Assembly: GCA_041879415.1 (NCBI GenBank)
Contig: CP090851.1
Location: 1,302,001-1,366,000, forward strand
Direction: 5' to 3'
DNA: 64,000 bases
Source of the DNA: Vibrio chagasii
GTDB lineage: Bacteria > Pseudomonadota > Gammaproteobacteria > Enterobacterales > Vibrionaceae
Below, piece after piece: positions 36,031 to 44,899 of the stretch (positions are counted from its first letter, which is position 1; every line of letters starts with the position of its first letter). The notes under the pieces were generated by a model. The model was not told the origin of the DNA. It made no database searches and saw only the letters and a program-made list of their open reading frames with translations. The translations under genes and the position numbers were made by a program.

Positions 36031-36480
36031 TTATTGAATCGCTATAGATATCTCGACTTCAGTTTCGCCTTTGTAGAGTTCAAAGTCGGTTGTGTACGTG
36101 CGTGTATGTGGGCAATCTGGCGCGTTAAAATACGCCCACACTTCTCCCCATAAATCGATCACCGCTTGTGGTAATTCGCCTTCTGCAGAGAACGTCAGGT
36201 ATTTTCCTGCTTCAATCTTTGTTTCGACCAATTGGTCAATGCTGTTATCAGTGAGTGCATTGGTACAAGCAATCACATCAAAGTCACCTGTAAAATCTGA
36301 CTCGTAATTGGTGTATACGCCGTATACCTTTGAGTCCGGGGTCAGCTTAGGAAAAGCTTGTTCGAAAAAGCCTTGCCATAACTGCCCTATTTTTGCCTTA
36401 GCTGGATCAACCTCGTCGGTATTGTTGGTTCGTACCACAAAGCCATACGCTTTTACCGCTTCTAATATTTGTTCTTTCAC
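36031..36480 (-). CDS. GyrI-like effector-binding domain protein
   Basis: Single-domain protein of 149 residues of the AraC effector-binding/GyrI-like (SHS2) fold. Marks are VVRTNNTDE, IGQLWQGFFEQAF, VYGVYTNYESDFTGDFDVIACT and IPAGKYLTF-like IEAGKYLTFSAEG. Members bind small hydrophobic molecules or, in GyrI, DNA gyrase. There is no DNA-binding domain, so it is not itself a classical regulator. Substrate unknown. Confidence 0.82.
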   Translation of the reverse strand: MKEQILEAVKAYGFVVRTNNTDEVDPAKAKIGQLWQGFFEQAFPKLTPDSKVYGVYTNYESDFTGDFDVIACTNALTDNSIDQLVETKIEAGKYLTFSAEGELPQAVIDLWGEVWAYFNAPDCPHTRTYTTDFELYKGETEVEISIAIQ

Positions 36481-36532
36481 TCTTTTATTTCCTAAGCCAT
36501 TTTATTGCATCAACTGCTAAGCCAACTCGATT

Positions 36533-36766
36533 CTAGTCTTGGATCTCTTTATGTCCGCACTTTTCACAAACAACATGGCGAGAAAATTCATCCATGGCAG
36601 CGACAAAGCCGCCAAGAAACCAGCCTTTGACCAGACCGGAGATAAACTCAAGCCGCTTTTGGTTTGGTTTGCCCGCAAATTCACTTTCCTTTCTCACCAA
36701 AACGACAACGTGTTGCGTACGTTCACGGCAAGATGTGCAGTAGCTTTGCTCTATTGAATTATTCAT
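36533..36766 (-). CDS. Small double-CxxC (zinc-ribbon-like) protein
   Basis: Protein of 77 residues with YCTSCRERTQH near the N-terminus and VVCEKCGHKE near the C-terminus, so four Cys that can bind one zinc. Between them is a variable, moderately hydrophobic stretch (GLVKGWFLGGFVAAMDEF). Two further genes in this window (42304-42552, 48244-48501) have the same plan. It precedes the Rof-like gene's end by only eight bases on the same strand, suggesting cotranscription. Function unknown. Confidence 0.75.
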   Translation of the reverse strand: MNNSIEQSYCTSCRERTQHVVVLVRKESEFAGKPNQKRLEFISGLVKGWFLGGFVAAMDEFSRHVVCEKCGHKEIQD

Positions 36767-36774
36767 ATGTCACC

Positions 36775-37038
36775 CTATGACGTTTTGAAAGAGATTTGCT
36801 TAAAATGAGGGTTGTCGACACACACTTCTAATTCATTAATTTCGGTCAACACAACAAGTTGTTCTCGACCAGCAACACTTAGCTTAATGCATTCATCTTT
36901 GTCTTGGTTTCGCTGGGTATCTAAAGCAACACCCTCGATCTGTTCACCAGAGCGTAAAGTGAGCTTAACTGGGTATCTGTGCATACACACAATTTCAATA
37001 TAATCGTAATCACTGCAACTAATCATAATGCCTCCCAT
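36775..37038 (-). CDS. rof: Rho-binding antiterminator Rof (YaeO-like)
   Basis: Protein of 87 residues with the Rof signature CSDYDYIEIVCMHRYPVKLT, then RSGEQIEGVALDT and a C-terminal VVLTEINELEV strand. Rof binds the Rho hexamer and lowers Rho-dependent termination; the fold is Sm-like. Two Met codons are possible; the second (37026) follows GGGAGG at a good distance and yields the usual start. It is followed closely by a double-CxxC gene. Confidence 0.85.
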   Translation of the reverse strand: MGGIMISCSDYDYIEIVCMHRYPVKLTLRSGEQIEGVALDTQRNQDKDECIKLSVAGREQLVVLTEINELEVCVDNPHFKQISFKTS

Positions 37039-37230
37039 TCTTCCACCAAGCTAATGCGGCACGCTATTCTATGCAAACTGTTTATAATCAATCGTTTACT
37101 CAGATCACATGAATACAGCACCAGCCTAGAGCAGCGTCAATTTAAGCATAGCCGCTCTTTAACCATTCACGTTTCTTCTACTCACCTCTGCTTATGCTTT
37201 CATTGTTCAGTAACAACCGAGTACCAAACA

Positions 37231-37596
37231 ATGAAAACCATCAAACACATACCCCTTTTCATTTTTTGCTTAGTGGCGTCAATCATGTCATTCACCGCAA
37301 GTGCCGCGACAGCAAATGATGCAAGCCACTTCGTCAACGGCAAAACCAAATATCGACAGCTTTGCCAAGCGTGTCATGGTGACAAAGGTTTAGGTGATGG
37401 TCCAACAGCAGCATCCCTGCCAAGTAAACCCGCCAATATTCCAAATAAGCTCGGTGAATTCTTTACGACAAAGAACTCCTTGGTTGATGACATTTTAGAA
37501 GGTGACACGGAAGAAGGAATGCCATCGTGGCAGGGAGTGATTACAAGACAAGATGCCATTGATATTCTTGATTATGTCGAAATGATCCAACGATAA
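37231..37596 (+). CDS. Periplasmic c-type cytochrome
   Basis: Mono-haem cytochrome c of 121 residues. A signal peptide (MKTIKHIPLFIFCLVASIMS, cleavage after SAA) directs it to the periplasm. The haem site is CQACH (about 49-53) in QLCQACHGDKGLGDG; the distal Met is in EEGMPSWQG. The open frame runs much further upstream but the signal peptide fixes the start at 37231. It is an electron carrier; the redox partner is not nearby. Confidence 0.87.
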   Translation: MKTIKHIPLFIFCLVASIMSFTASAATANDASHFVNGKTKYRQLCQACHGDKGLGDGPTAASLPSKPANIPNKLGEFFTTKNSLVDDILEGDTEEGMPSWQGVITRQDAIDILDYVEMIQR

Positions 37597-37711
37597 TTGC
37601 TAATCGATTCAACTTTTTAACGCTGAACTTACTTAATAACGTTCGTTTTATTGCGCTATCTATTCGTTTGATTACACTGAAGTTATTGGACAGTGAATAA
37701 TACGGAACGTT

Positions 37712-38890
37712 ATGAACTTAAACCCCCTAGCCGCAAGTGCTCTCATGCTCGTCTCTACAACAGCAAGTGCGGTGAGTTTTATAGACCAAATCGATGGTCA
37801 CTTGGACATGGGTGAATACCTAGCTGAAAATGCCTATGGCTTTTTACCCGTCCCGATTCTCATTACAGAGCCAGCGGTTGGCTACGGTGGTGGTTTCACC
37901 GGTATCTTTCTTCATGAATCAGAAGAGCAGAAAAACACACGCAAAGCACTGGCGGAGAAGTCCCTTGATGGAGGCGCACAACTCTTAACACCTGCAATCA
38001 CCGCAGTTGGTGGCTTTGCGACAGAAAATGGCACTTGGATGGCATTTATTGGTCACAAGCGAAGCTGGAAAGAGGATTCGATACGCTACCTTGGTGGTTT
38101 GGGTTACGGCGATATCAACATGACTTTCTACCGACAAAGTTCTCCCAATGCCCTTTCACCACTCGATCCAAACGAAGGTATCGAGCTTGGCTTAAAAGGC
38201 ATGGGAGGGATTCAAAAGCTTCAATTTAGAATCCAAGACTCGCCATGGTTAGTTGGCCTATCTCAACAATTTTTTGCACCTAAATTGTCACTCAATAACC
38301 ACCCTAAAGCGCAAGAGATCCTAAACAATATTGGGAATACCTCACCTACTTCATCAGGCTTAGGCTTAATCGCTGAGTACGACAGTAAAAACAGCTTTCT
38401 AAATCCAACTCAAGGCTATAACTATGTCGCCGAGTATCTATGGTTTGGTGATGGACTTGGCAGTGATTACAACTACCAAACGTTCAATCTAGAGGGACTG
38501 AATTATTGGGAACTCAACAAAGAATGGAATCTCGCATTGCGCGGTCAATACAAATCCTTATCGACTGATGAACGCTTTCTCTCGCCTCAATATTACCCAG
38601 ACATTCAGCTAAGGGGTATTGCAAGAAACCGCTATCAAGGAGAGCATACCTTTGCGGCAGAGGTACAAGTAAGCAAACAATGGACGCCACGTTGGTCAAC
38701 AGGAGTATTTACCGGGATTGGTTATGCTGGCGACAGTGACAGCGATATGTTCGACCAAAGCTCACACTCAGCGTATGGCGTTGGATTTCGTTACCTTATC
38801 GCAAGGCGTTATGGGCTAATATCAGGGATTGATATTGCGTTCAGCGAAGAGGATACCGCACTCTACTTTCAAGTCGGAGCCGGTATCTAG
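37712..38890 (+). CDS. Outer-membrane beta-barrel protein (surface antigen/BamA-like)
   Basis: Protein of 392 residues with signal peptide ending at TASA. The mature part has PVPILITEPAVGYGGGFTGIF and strongly alternating strands; it ends GIDIAFSEEDTALYFQVGAGI-like, shown as ALYFQVGAGI, a typical terminal barrel strand. Family is the bacterial surface antigen D15/BamA type without POTRA domains. Role in transport or assembly is not clear. It follows the cytochrome gene by 115 bases. Confidence 0.78.
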   Translation: MNLNPLAASALMLVSTTASAVSFIDQIDGHLDMGEYLAENAYGFLPVPILITEPAVGYGGGFTGIFLHESEEQKNTRKALAEKSLDGGAQLLTPAITAVGGFATENGTWMAFIGHKRSWKEDSIRYLGGLGYGDINMTFYRQSSPNALSPLDPNEGIELGLKGMGGIQKLQFRIQDSPWLVGLSQQFFAPKLSLNNHPKAQEILNNIGNTSPTSSGLGLIAEYDSKNSFLNPTQGYNYVAEYLWFGDGLGSDYNYQTFNLEGLNYWELNKEWNLALRGQYKSLSTDERFLSPQYYPDIQLRGIARNRYQGEHTFAAEVQVSKQWTPRWSTGVFTGIGYAGDSDSDMFDQSSHSAYGVGFRYLIARRYGLISGIDIAFSEEDTALYFQVGAGI

Positions 38891-38924
38891 CTAAATCACG
38901 ATTCAATAGACCGACTGGAAGGAA

Positions 38925-39551
38925 TTAAGCAAAGGTCTTCCAATACTGGTACAAGCCATCGATATCAGAAGAGCACATCAAGGACATTGCACCTTTGATT
39001 TGCTCTTCATTCCATTCCCACCATTTCATTTCTAGCAACTGCGCAATTTCAGTTTCACTAAAACGATAGCGGATATGACGAGCTGGGTTAGAACCGACAA
39101 TTGAGTATGGCTCAACGTCTTTGGTTACGACGGCACGACTGGCGATAATGGCACCGTCGCCCACCTTTACGCCACTCATGATCATCGCCTCTGTGCCAAT
39201 CCAGACATCATTACCAATCACTGTGTCTCCAGAACGTTCGAAGCCGTCGATCGCCCCTTCAAATTTTTCATCATCTTGGTAGAAAAATGGGAATGTACTC
39301 ACCCACTGGTTTTGGTGACCTTGATTGCCTGCCATCATAAACACGGCACCAGAACCAATCGAGCAGTAGCTACCGATGATCAACTTGTCGATGTCAGTTC
39401 TGTCAGGAAGCAGGTAGCGTGCACAATCATCAAAACTATGGTTGTGATAGTAGCCGGAATAGTAACTGTGCTCACCCACGATGATATTTGGGTTGGTTAC
39501 TTGTTCTTTAAGTGATTTGCCCACGAATGGGCTTTCAAAATAGTTATTCAT
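38925..39551 (-). CDS. catB: CatB-type xenobiotic (chloramphenicol) O-acetyltransferase
   Basis: Left-handed beta-helix acetyltransferase of 208 residues. It has all family marks: [19 protein letters not shown], the [16 protein letters not shown] turn, catalytic His in [10 protein letters not shown], then [18 protein letters not shown] and [11 protein letters not shown]. Trimeric enzymes of this type acetylate chloramphenicol or streptogramins. Close relatives are carried as integron cassettes in vibrios, but no attC is visible next to it. Whether it gives resistance cannot be read from sequence. Confidence 0.88.
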   Translation of the reverse strand: MNNYFESPFVGKSLKEQVTNPNIIVGEHSYYSGYYHNHSFDDCARYLLPDRTDIDKLIIGSYCSIGSGAVFMMAGNQGHQNQWVSTFPFFYQDDEKFEGAIDGFERSGDTVIGNDVWIGTEAMIMSGVKVGDGAIIASRAVVTKDVEPYSIVGSNPARHIRYRFSETEIAQLLEMKWWEWNEEQIKGAMSLMCSSDIDGLYQYWKTFA

Positions 39552-39644
39552 ATTTGTACTCTTAGTTTCGTTCTTTTAGTTGGGTACTGTTTATTGCGTT
39601 ATGATTCTAACTAATTTCTATTTTTGCGTAAAAGCCTTAGTACC

Positions 39645-40376
39645 CTAACGCCCGCCGGCAATGTCAATAAATGACCCTGTCACATAAGAGGCTTCATCTG
39701 AGAGTAACCAAGCGATAGAGTTTGCGACTTCTTCTGGCGTACCGCCTCGTTGCAACGGTAATTGTGAAGCTAACCTATCTACTCTGCCCGGCTCACCGCC
39801 ATCGGCATGCATTTCAGTATAGATACAGCCAGGTCTTACACCATTGACACGGATGTTTCTTGACGCCAGTTCAAGAGATAAGCCTTTAGTAAGGGAGTCC
39901 ATTGCACCTTTCGAAGCCGCATAATCTACATATTCAAATGGCGCTCCGGTACGTGACGCTGCAGACGAGACATTCACAATAGAGCCAGCACCATCCGCTT
40001 GCTTGATAAAAGCTTTACTGCAGAGGAAGCAGCTCGATACATTTGACTTCATGACCTTTTCAAAGCGATCCAGTTCTATCTCTTCTAATGCAGATTGAGT
40101 AAACAAGATGCCCGCATTGTTAACCAAATGAGTTACAGGCCCGAGTTTATTGCGTGCAATTTCAAACAAGGATTTAACGTCTGATTCAACAGAAACATCG
40201 GCTCGTACACTGATAGCAGTGCCGCCTTGTTCTCTAATTTCGTTAACCAGTGCTTCAGCTCTCGATTCATTTTGGATGAAATTGACACAAACCGCATAGC
40301 CTTGTTTTGCTAATAGCTTAGATGTTGCAGCTCCAATACCTCGGCTTCCACCGGTAACAATTACGACCTTGTTCAT
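39645..40376 (-). CDS. SDR family oxidoreductase
   Basis: NAD(P)-dependent short-chain dehydrogenase of 243 residues. Cofactor motif TGGSRGIGAATS (about 8-19), NNAG (about 87-90), catalytic Ser in NVSSAASRTG and Tyr/Lys in YVDYAASKGA (about 151-160). The C-terminus SFIDIAGGR is typical of YgfF/FabG-like enzymes. A tail of the gene resembles VCR sequence only because of the AGGR codons. Substrate unknown. Confidence 0.9.
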   Translation of the reverse strand: MNKVVIVTGGSRGIGAATSKLLAKQGYAVCVNFIQNESRAEALVNEIREQGGTAISVRADVSVESDVKSLFEIARNKLGPVTHLVNNAGILFTQSALEEIELDRFEKVMKSNVSSCFLCSKAFIKQADGAGSIVNVSSAASRTGAPFEYVDYAASKGAMDSLTKGLSLELASRNIRVNGVRPGCIYTEMHADGGEPGRVDRLASQLPLQRGGTPEEVANSIAWLLSDEASYVTGSFIDIAGGR

Positions 40377-40462
40377 GGACTCTCCTAACTTGCTGACTTT
40401 TTGTTTATCTGATTGTTGTTATGCACGTATGCTTCTGTGAGTTCGTGTTGTGACATTTGATG

Positions 40463-40858
40463 TTATTGTTTGAGTGATTCAGGGCTGACTAACTGAACCC
40501 ATTGTGAGCGCCACTCTTGTGGAGCAAAGCCATCTGGCCAAAACTCGGTTTGCTTTTGAATCAAGCCGTCAACCACGGTATGGAAGGTAATCACACGGTC
40601 ATTAAGAACACTGTCAGTCACCGACACATCGGTAACAACAGTATCGCCCTCACATACAATCGAGTTGAGCGTAAATTTCCATACATCATTTGCTGGGTAT
40701 TCAGAGTTGATCGCTGTGAAGTTATCTCGCCCGACGGTTAGCTCAGATGACTGTGGCCAATAGCCTTGGAAATCCTCCGCCAACCATTCGCTCGCTTTTG
40801 CAAAATCATTGGTACGCATGGCTTCCCAAAAACCTAATACCACTTCTTTCGGTGTCAT
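40463..40858 (-). CDS. SnoaL-like/NTF2-fold protein
   Basis: Protein of 131 residues with the cone-shaped NTF2 fold pattern: VVLGFWEAMRTNDFAKASEW at the start, LAEDFQGYWPQSSELTVGRDNF and a late VITFHTVVDGLIQKQTEFWPD strand pair, here named by parts. Such proteins are small isomerases, hydrolases or ligand binders. A second SnoaL-like domain is fused to the oxidoreductase at 44900. It lies 41 bases downstream of the HAD gene and may be cotranscribed with it. Confidence 0.78.
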   Translation of the reverse strand: MTPKEVVLGFWEAMRTNDFAKASEWLAEDFQGYWPQSSELTVGRDNFTAINSEYPANDVWKFTLNSIVCEGDTVVTDVSVTDSVLNDRVITFHTVVDGLIQKQTEFWPDGFAPQEWRSQWVQLVSPESLKQ

Positions 40859-40899
40859 TGTTCTTCCTCAAATTTATCGAATTACTTGGTACTTGTTGA

Positions 40900-41616
40900 T
40901 TACGCATACTTGCCAATGATCGCCAAAAGATCATCGACATTACTAGCGATGTAATCGGGTTTAGTCTCCCACTTTTCTGGTTCAGAACGGCTGTAACCCG
41001 CGGCAACAGCGACCACTTTAGCTCTCCCACCAAGTGCAGCCTCGATGTTACGGGCAAACTGAGTATCCGCTTCATGATCACCGATATACATTAAACAAAG
41101 CTCGTCGGTTTGACCTTCACCAAAAATATTTTCAACGCACTTAATACCACCAAATGGATGTGGCTTTTGATTGCCATTTGATACGTCATCATAACCAACA
41201 ACCGCTTTAAACAACTCGCCAATACCATAGCTATCGAGTACACCGCGAATATTCAATTGAGAATTTTGAGAACAGATGCCATGAGGAAGATGTGCAAACC
41301 GGTTTATCACCGCTTCCATACCCTCAAACAGCTCGACTGGCGTTTGGTTCTTTTCTTGATGTTCTGCCCACATCCCACCAGCAACCAACATTTCATCATG
41401 AGACATACCGTAGTAGTCGACATATAAAGCTTGCCAGTTTTTAGCGCCATGATTTGCTTCGTGATAAAGCGCCTCGCTCGTTAAGTACTTTGGCAAGTTT
41501 TCTCCAGAGAGGTGCGGTGCAACCACAGAGATAATGTCCTTCGTTATGGCGATATTCTTTGGCACCGAATTGACTAAGGTTCCATCATAGTCCCACAAGA
41601 TAGCATCTAACTTCAT
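40900..41616 (-). CDS. HAD family hydrolase (phosphatase-like)
   Basis: Haloacid dehalogenase-superfamily hydrolase of 238 residues. Motif I is DYDGTLVNS with nucleophile Asp9, motif II the Ser in ICSQNSQL, motif III/IV the Lys in QKPHPFGG and MYIGDHEADTQFA. The helical cap lies between about 20 and 95. It probably dephosphorylates a small metabolite such as a sugar phosphate; phosphoglycolate-type enzymes are closest by eye. Confidence 0.87.
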   Translation of the reverse strand: MKLDAILWDYDGTLVNSVPKNIAITKDIISVVAPHLSGENLPKYLTSEALYHEANHGAKNWQALYVDYYGMSHDEMLVAGGMWAEHQEKNQTPVELFEGMEAVINRFAHLPHGICSQNSQLNIRGVLDSYGIGELFKAVVGYDDVSNGNQKPHPFGGIKCVENIFGEGQTDELCLMYIGDHEADTQFARNIEAALGGRAKVVAVAAGYSRSEPEKWETKPDYIASNVDDLLAIIGKYA

Positions 41617-41785
41617 TGTTTATCTCTTTGTTTAAATTAAGTATTTTAATTTATCACTCCTATGGCTATAGAGCGAAATGTAAATATCTTTAACTTCAAA
41701 CCTAATCCACACAAAAGCAAAAGTTTAACGGATCACACTAGGTATTTCCGTGTAAGGACAAGCCTAATAAGCTTTGCTTAGATCA

Positions 41786-41817
41786 TTGCTTTATCAATTG
41801 GAATATATGCGTATAAT
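41786..41817 (+). promoter_or_regulatory. Sigma-70-like promoter for the SEC-C protein gene
   Basis: TATAAT at 41812-41817 is a perfect -10. TTGCTT at 41786 is the best -35 but spacing is 20 bases; TTATCA at 41791 gives 15. TG three to four bases before the -10 may help. The gene starts about 65 bases later. Confidence 0.5.
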
Positions 41818-41882
41818 CCCCCGCTCCATGCGCTATCAACATGAACATTAGCGCCATAACACTATTTCTTAATGAGTACCCC

Positions 41883-42215
41883 ATGTCGAAACTATTTTTC
41901 AAAGGCCGTATCGAAACAAGACAAAACCACGTCCTTGCAGGCTACAACGTAAACCGCGATGTAAAAGCGGGTACTGAAGAAGCACCAATCAAAGTAACGG
42001 TTCAAAACGAAGGTCGCAAAGCTGAGATCGAAACACTGGCTGCAGAGCAAGAGTTCTTTGTAGAAATCACAGTAGACGCGCAACAAGAAGAGAACACCAT
42101 CGAGCTTGATACATTCCTAAACAAGCCAAAAACGATGACATTTGAAAAGACGCCGAACCGCAACGACCCATGCTCTTGCGGTAGCGGTAAGAAATATAAG
42201 AAGTGTTGCGCTTAA
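41883..42215 (+). CDS. SWIM/SEC-C metal-binding motif protein, PBPRA1643 family
   Basis: Protein of 110 residues, MSKLFFKGRIETRQNHVLAG at the start and a C-terminal SEC-C zinc motif NDPCSCGSGKKYKKCC. I recognise it as the Vibrio/Photobacterium PBPRA1643 family. The frame is open for 14 codons further upstream to ATG 41841, but family members begin at MSKLFF. Function unknown; SEC-C motifs bind zinc and often SecB or ribosomal partners. Confidence 0.85.
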   Translation: MSKLFFKGRIETRQNHVLAGYNVNRDVKAGTEEAPIKVTVQNEGRKAEIETLAAEQEFFVEITVDAQQEENTIELDTFLNKPKTMTFEKTPNRNDPCSCGSGKKYKKCCA

Positions 42216-42253
42216 GACTTCTGAATTGAATTGCCAATAGTAAAACGAAAGAC

Positions 42254-42285
42254 AACGGGAAGATCGCTGCGATCTTCCCGTTTTT
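42254..42285. terminator. Bidirectional terminator
   Basis: Stem AACGGGAAGATCGC / GCGATCTTCCCGTT followed by TTT, 39 bases after the SEC-C gene and before the convergent double-CxxC gene. Confidence 0.9.
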
Positions 42286-42303
42286 ATTTGCTCAAACCCT
42301 TCA

Positions 42304-42552
42304 TCAATCTAGATGGTCCGGCGTCTCTAGGTAGGTACCGCATCGAGAGCATTTGTAATCTCCCGTTGCACCATTGGAAATAAACCCGGACAAGATTTGC
42401 ATCAGCAAGCCCGGTTTCTTCTCATCTTGCGGTGCTTTTTGTGCTTGGTTACTGAACAAAGTGTATTTGTGCAATGTTAGCGCTTTGCAGTTACAACAAA
42501 ATGCTCGTGTTTGTTCACTTCCATACATGACTTCGGCAACCTTCTTGCTCAT
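42304..42552 (-). CDS. Small double-CxxC (zinc-ribbon-like) protein
   Basis: Protein of about 82 residues with FCCNCKALTLH near the N-terminus and YKCSRCGTYLE near the C-terminus, and a hydrophobic stretch (LLMQILSGFISNGA) between. It has the same plan as 36533-36766 and 48244-48501. Start is uncertain: ATG at 42552 is used; ATG at 42528 would give about the same distance to the first Cys as in the paralogues, while a GTG at 42558 is also in frame. Function unknown. Confidence 0.72.
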   Translation of the reverse strand: MSKKVAEVMYGSEQTRAFCCNCKALTLHKYTLFSNQAQKAPQDEKKPGLLMQILSGFISNGATGDYKCSRCGTYLETPDHLD

Positions 42553-42615
42553 AAACACTCAACGCATGACGGAGTGTTCACGCGTTAAGCTAGGATTGAT
42601 TTTGAATTTAATTGT

Positions 42616-43014
42616 TTACACACCACTCCAGAAAAACTCAATACGAATTCCACTTGGGTCATAGCACATAAGGTGTTTAGCAGGCCCTTCTCTAACTAAT
42701 TCAGGACCAAACTCAACGGTTACGCCAGAGTTTAGAAACTGTTTGTGTAACTCATCTAAGTGCCCCTCAGATTCGACTAGCAAAGCTAAGTGATGCAAAC
42801 CGACATTAGCTTTTCGGTCAAACTCGACAGGTGAATCCGCTTTTGCGTCCCAAAGTGTCAGCATAATATTACCATCACTGACAAAAATAGCTGGGTAGCT
42901 AGGGTTTCTTTTAACCTCGTTCCAACCAAGCTGTTCTACGAAAAACTTCGCACTCTCTTCCAACTTTGAAACAGTGAGTCCTACGTGATGTACACCTTTT
43001 GTTAGTGCTGCCAT
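42616..43014 (-). CDS. VOC family (glyoxalase-like) protein
   Basis: Vicinal-oxygen-chelate protein of 132 residues with two beta-alpha-beta3 halves. KGVHHVGLTVSKLEESAKFF opens the first half with a metal-ligand His; NVGLHHLALLVESEG begins the second; CYDPSGIRIEFFWSG carries the final Glu ligand. This pattern fits glyoxalase I, fosfomycin-resistance or dioxygenase relatives. Substrate unknown. It is a monocistronic minus-strand gene. Confidence 0.87.
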   Translation of the reverse strand: MAALTKGVHHVGLTVSKLEESAKFFVEQLGWNEVKRNPSYPAIFVSDGNIMLTLWDAKADSPVEFDRKANVGLHHLALLVESEGHLDELHKQFLNSGVTVEFGPELVREGPAKHLMCYDPSGIRIEFFWSGV

Positions 43015-43119
43015 ATCTTACTTACCTTATTAATTAACCTGAATAAAACTTTAAGTTAAGGATATAACCAGCACAACTTGACGAAGCTGATAGAGTTATT
43101 CAATTTATTTGAATAATGG

Positions 43120-43635
43120 TCAAATTACATGGTCACGCACAAAGCAGTTTAACTCGCTCACACTTCTGATGATGTGAACCTCTTGCTCTTTCGTACGTAG
43201 TTCTAAGCGCGACCTAAAGTCGTCATTCCAAAATGTGGGGCTAAGCTTAAGCATCTTGTAGCTTTGTATCGTTCCTTTGATCACTGAGCTTCCGTCAGGC
43301 CAACCTTCAGGTTTCACAAACAAGCCCTTCAGTAAACGTTTAGTCACAAACCAATAGCTCACAGGATAAGGAAGGTCGATATAAATTAGCGTGTCTGCGG
43401 TATCTAGGCGCTTTTTAAAGGATTCTATAGGGCCTAATCCATCGATAATCCAGCTTTCAGAGCTAAGAATGCGCTCATGCATGTGTGAAAACACCTCGCT
43501 ATCGACAAACTCACCATTCGCTTTGTAAACCAGCGAATCAAGTTGGTGTAAGTCTATCCCTGTCGCCTGCGCTAGCGCCTTACTAACCGTAGATTTACCA
43601 CTCCCAGGCTTACCAAAAACCGCTATTTTCTTCAT
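43120..43635 (-). CDS. P-loop kinase-like protein (adenylate kinase/FlaR type)
   Basis: Nucleotide-binding protein of 171 residues. Walker A is GKPGSGKSTVSKALA (about 8-22), the base region DLHQLDSLVYKANGEF, Walker B-like WIIDGLGPIESF and TLIYIDLPYPVSYW. Proteins of this type are annotated as adenylate kinases or DNA topology modulation protein FlaR; the phosphoacceptor is not known. ATG is preceded by TTGAGGAAGT, a usable SD. Confidence 0.83.
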   Translation of the reverse strand: MKKIAVFGKPGSGKSTVSKALAQATGIDLHQLDSLVYKANGEFVDSEVFSHMHERILSSESWIIDGLGPIESFKKRLDTADTLIYIDLPYPVSYWFVTKRLLKGLFVKPEGWPDGSSVIKGTIQSYKMLKLSPTFWNDDFRSRLELRTKEQEVHIIRSVSELNCFVRDHVI

Positions 43636-43674
43636 ATGACTTCCTCAATTGAGATAAACCCATAAGACAGATAC

Positions 43675-43699
43675 AAAAAACCCACCTTATGGGTGGGTT
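43675..43699 (-). terminator. Terminator of the LysR gene
   Basis: On the minus strand AACCCACC / GGTGGGTT with a short loop, then a T-run. It lies about 140 bases after the LysR stop and before the kinase-like gene. Confidence 0.8.
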
Positions 43700-43837
43700 C
43701 GATAAATACAGCGCATCAAGCTTCCCACCATTCCTATGGAATGATGATAATTCGTTGGTTAAGTGGCGCTAAATTCATTTTCATAAGACCACTTTTATAT
43801 ATTGCGAATAGATTGTCAACCAACTCTAGAAGTTAAG

Positions 43838-44746
43838 TTAGAGCGAGCCGCCGACTATCTTTTCATGTAAGAAGTCTATGAGTACACGCACACGACGCGC
43901 TTTTTGGCTATTGCGATGAAAGTACAAATAGAGCCCAGAATTATCACTCCAACAATCTTCTAGAATTGGTATCAGTTCACCGGACTCAAGCTCTCTCTCG
44001 ACCATAGGTTCAAGTAAACGCCCGATACCAAGCCCCTTCTTAGCGGCATCCACCATGATATCGGTGTCATTGACTATCATTGCGCTTTCAACACTTGCCT
44101 GAACCGTGTTACCACCATCCATTAAAGGCAATAGAGCGAGTTTATTCGACGTAATGAAACGGTACTGGATTAACTTGTGTTCTTGTAGCTCTTCAATACA
44201 TTTGGGCACACCATGTCTTTCTATGTAAGCTGGTGAAGCAAATAGCGCTTCTTTAAGCTGCGGGGTTATTGGCCTTGCCACCATCCCTTCTTCGACCTTG
44301 TCACCAAATCGGATACCAAGGTCAATTCCATCTTTCAAGATATCCACCGTCGCATCTGAAATAGATATTTCAAGCTGTATGTCTGGGTATTGAACACAAA
44401 ACTCGGCGTAGATGGGCTCTATCCACTTCTTATAAGCAAAACGGGGAACTGTGATAGAGACATGCCCTGAAGGGTTACGACTCAGATCTGCAACACTTTC
44501 CATCGCACTGCTTAAATCGCTAATAGCATCTACCGTTTTGGCGTATAAGGTTCTCCCCGCCTCAGTCAGTTCAACTCTTCGTGTGGTGCGAGTAAAAAGC
44601 GGTAACCCTAGTTCATTTTCTAGCGTCTTTAGTGCCTGACTGACGGAAGGAGGCGCGACTTCCAGTTGACGTGCAGCTCCAGAGATCGAGCCTTCACTGA
44701 CAATCGCATGAAACATGGTTAGCTGGTTGTAAGTGGCTCCCTTCAT
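43838..44746 (-). CDS. LysR family transcriptional regulator
   Basis: LTTR of about 302 residues. The winged helix-turn-helix is YNQLTMFHAIVSEGSISGAA with recognition helix APPSVSQALKTLENELGL. The effector domain covers about 90-295. I start at MKGATYNQ (44746), which begins at the usual distance before the HTH; the frame is open 20 codons further. It is divergent from the NAD(P)H oxidoreductase-SnoaL gene across a palindrome, the standard LysR arrangement, so it very likely controls that gene and itself. Confidence 0.9.
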   Translation of the reverse strand: MKGATYNQLTMFHAIVSEGSISGAARQLEVAPPSVSQALKTLENELGLPLFTRTTRRVELTEAGRTLYAKTVDAISDLSSAMESVADLSRNPSGHVSITVPRFAYKKWIEPIYAEFCVQYPDIQLEISISDATVDILKDGIDLGIRFGDKVEEGMVARPITPQLKEALFASPAYIERHGVPKCIEELQEHKLIQYRFITSNKLALLPLMDGGNTVQASVESAMIVNDTDIMVDAAKKGLGIGRLLEPMVERELESGELIPILEDCWSDNSGLYLYFHRNSQKARRVRVLIDFLHEKIVGGSL

Positions 44747-44775
44747 CGTCCGTTCCCCGATATTTGATTGAATTA

Positions 44776-44826
44776 TTCTAAATAACCACAGTCGATTATT
44801 AGGCATAGCCTAATAGTTATTTAGAA
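44776..44826. promoter_or_regulatory. Nested inverted repeats between LysR and oxidoreductase genes
   Basis: TATTAGGC-ATA-GCCTAATA (44797-44815) is a perfect eight-base-arm palindrome. Around it TTCTAAATAAC (44776-44786) and GTTATTTAGAA (44816-44826) form a second perfect eleven-base inverted repeat. Both lie in the divergent promoter region and are the best operator candidates for the LysR protein. Confidence 0.65.
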
Positions 44827-44899
44827 ATTAGTCATCTAAAACTAACAACACAACACGTTTATGATTGCTTCATCAAATACGAACAATGAGACAGTCACC

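Noticed and set aside
39640..39665. VCR-like GGCGGGCGTTAG at the end of the SDR gene
   Set aside because: These bases encode the common SDR C-terminus AGGR plus stop; no other attC block is near.
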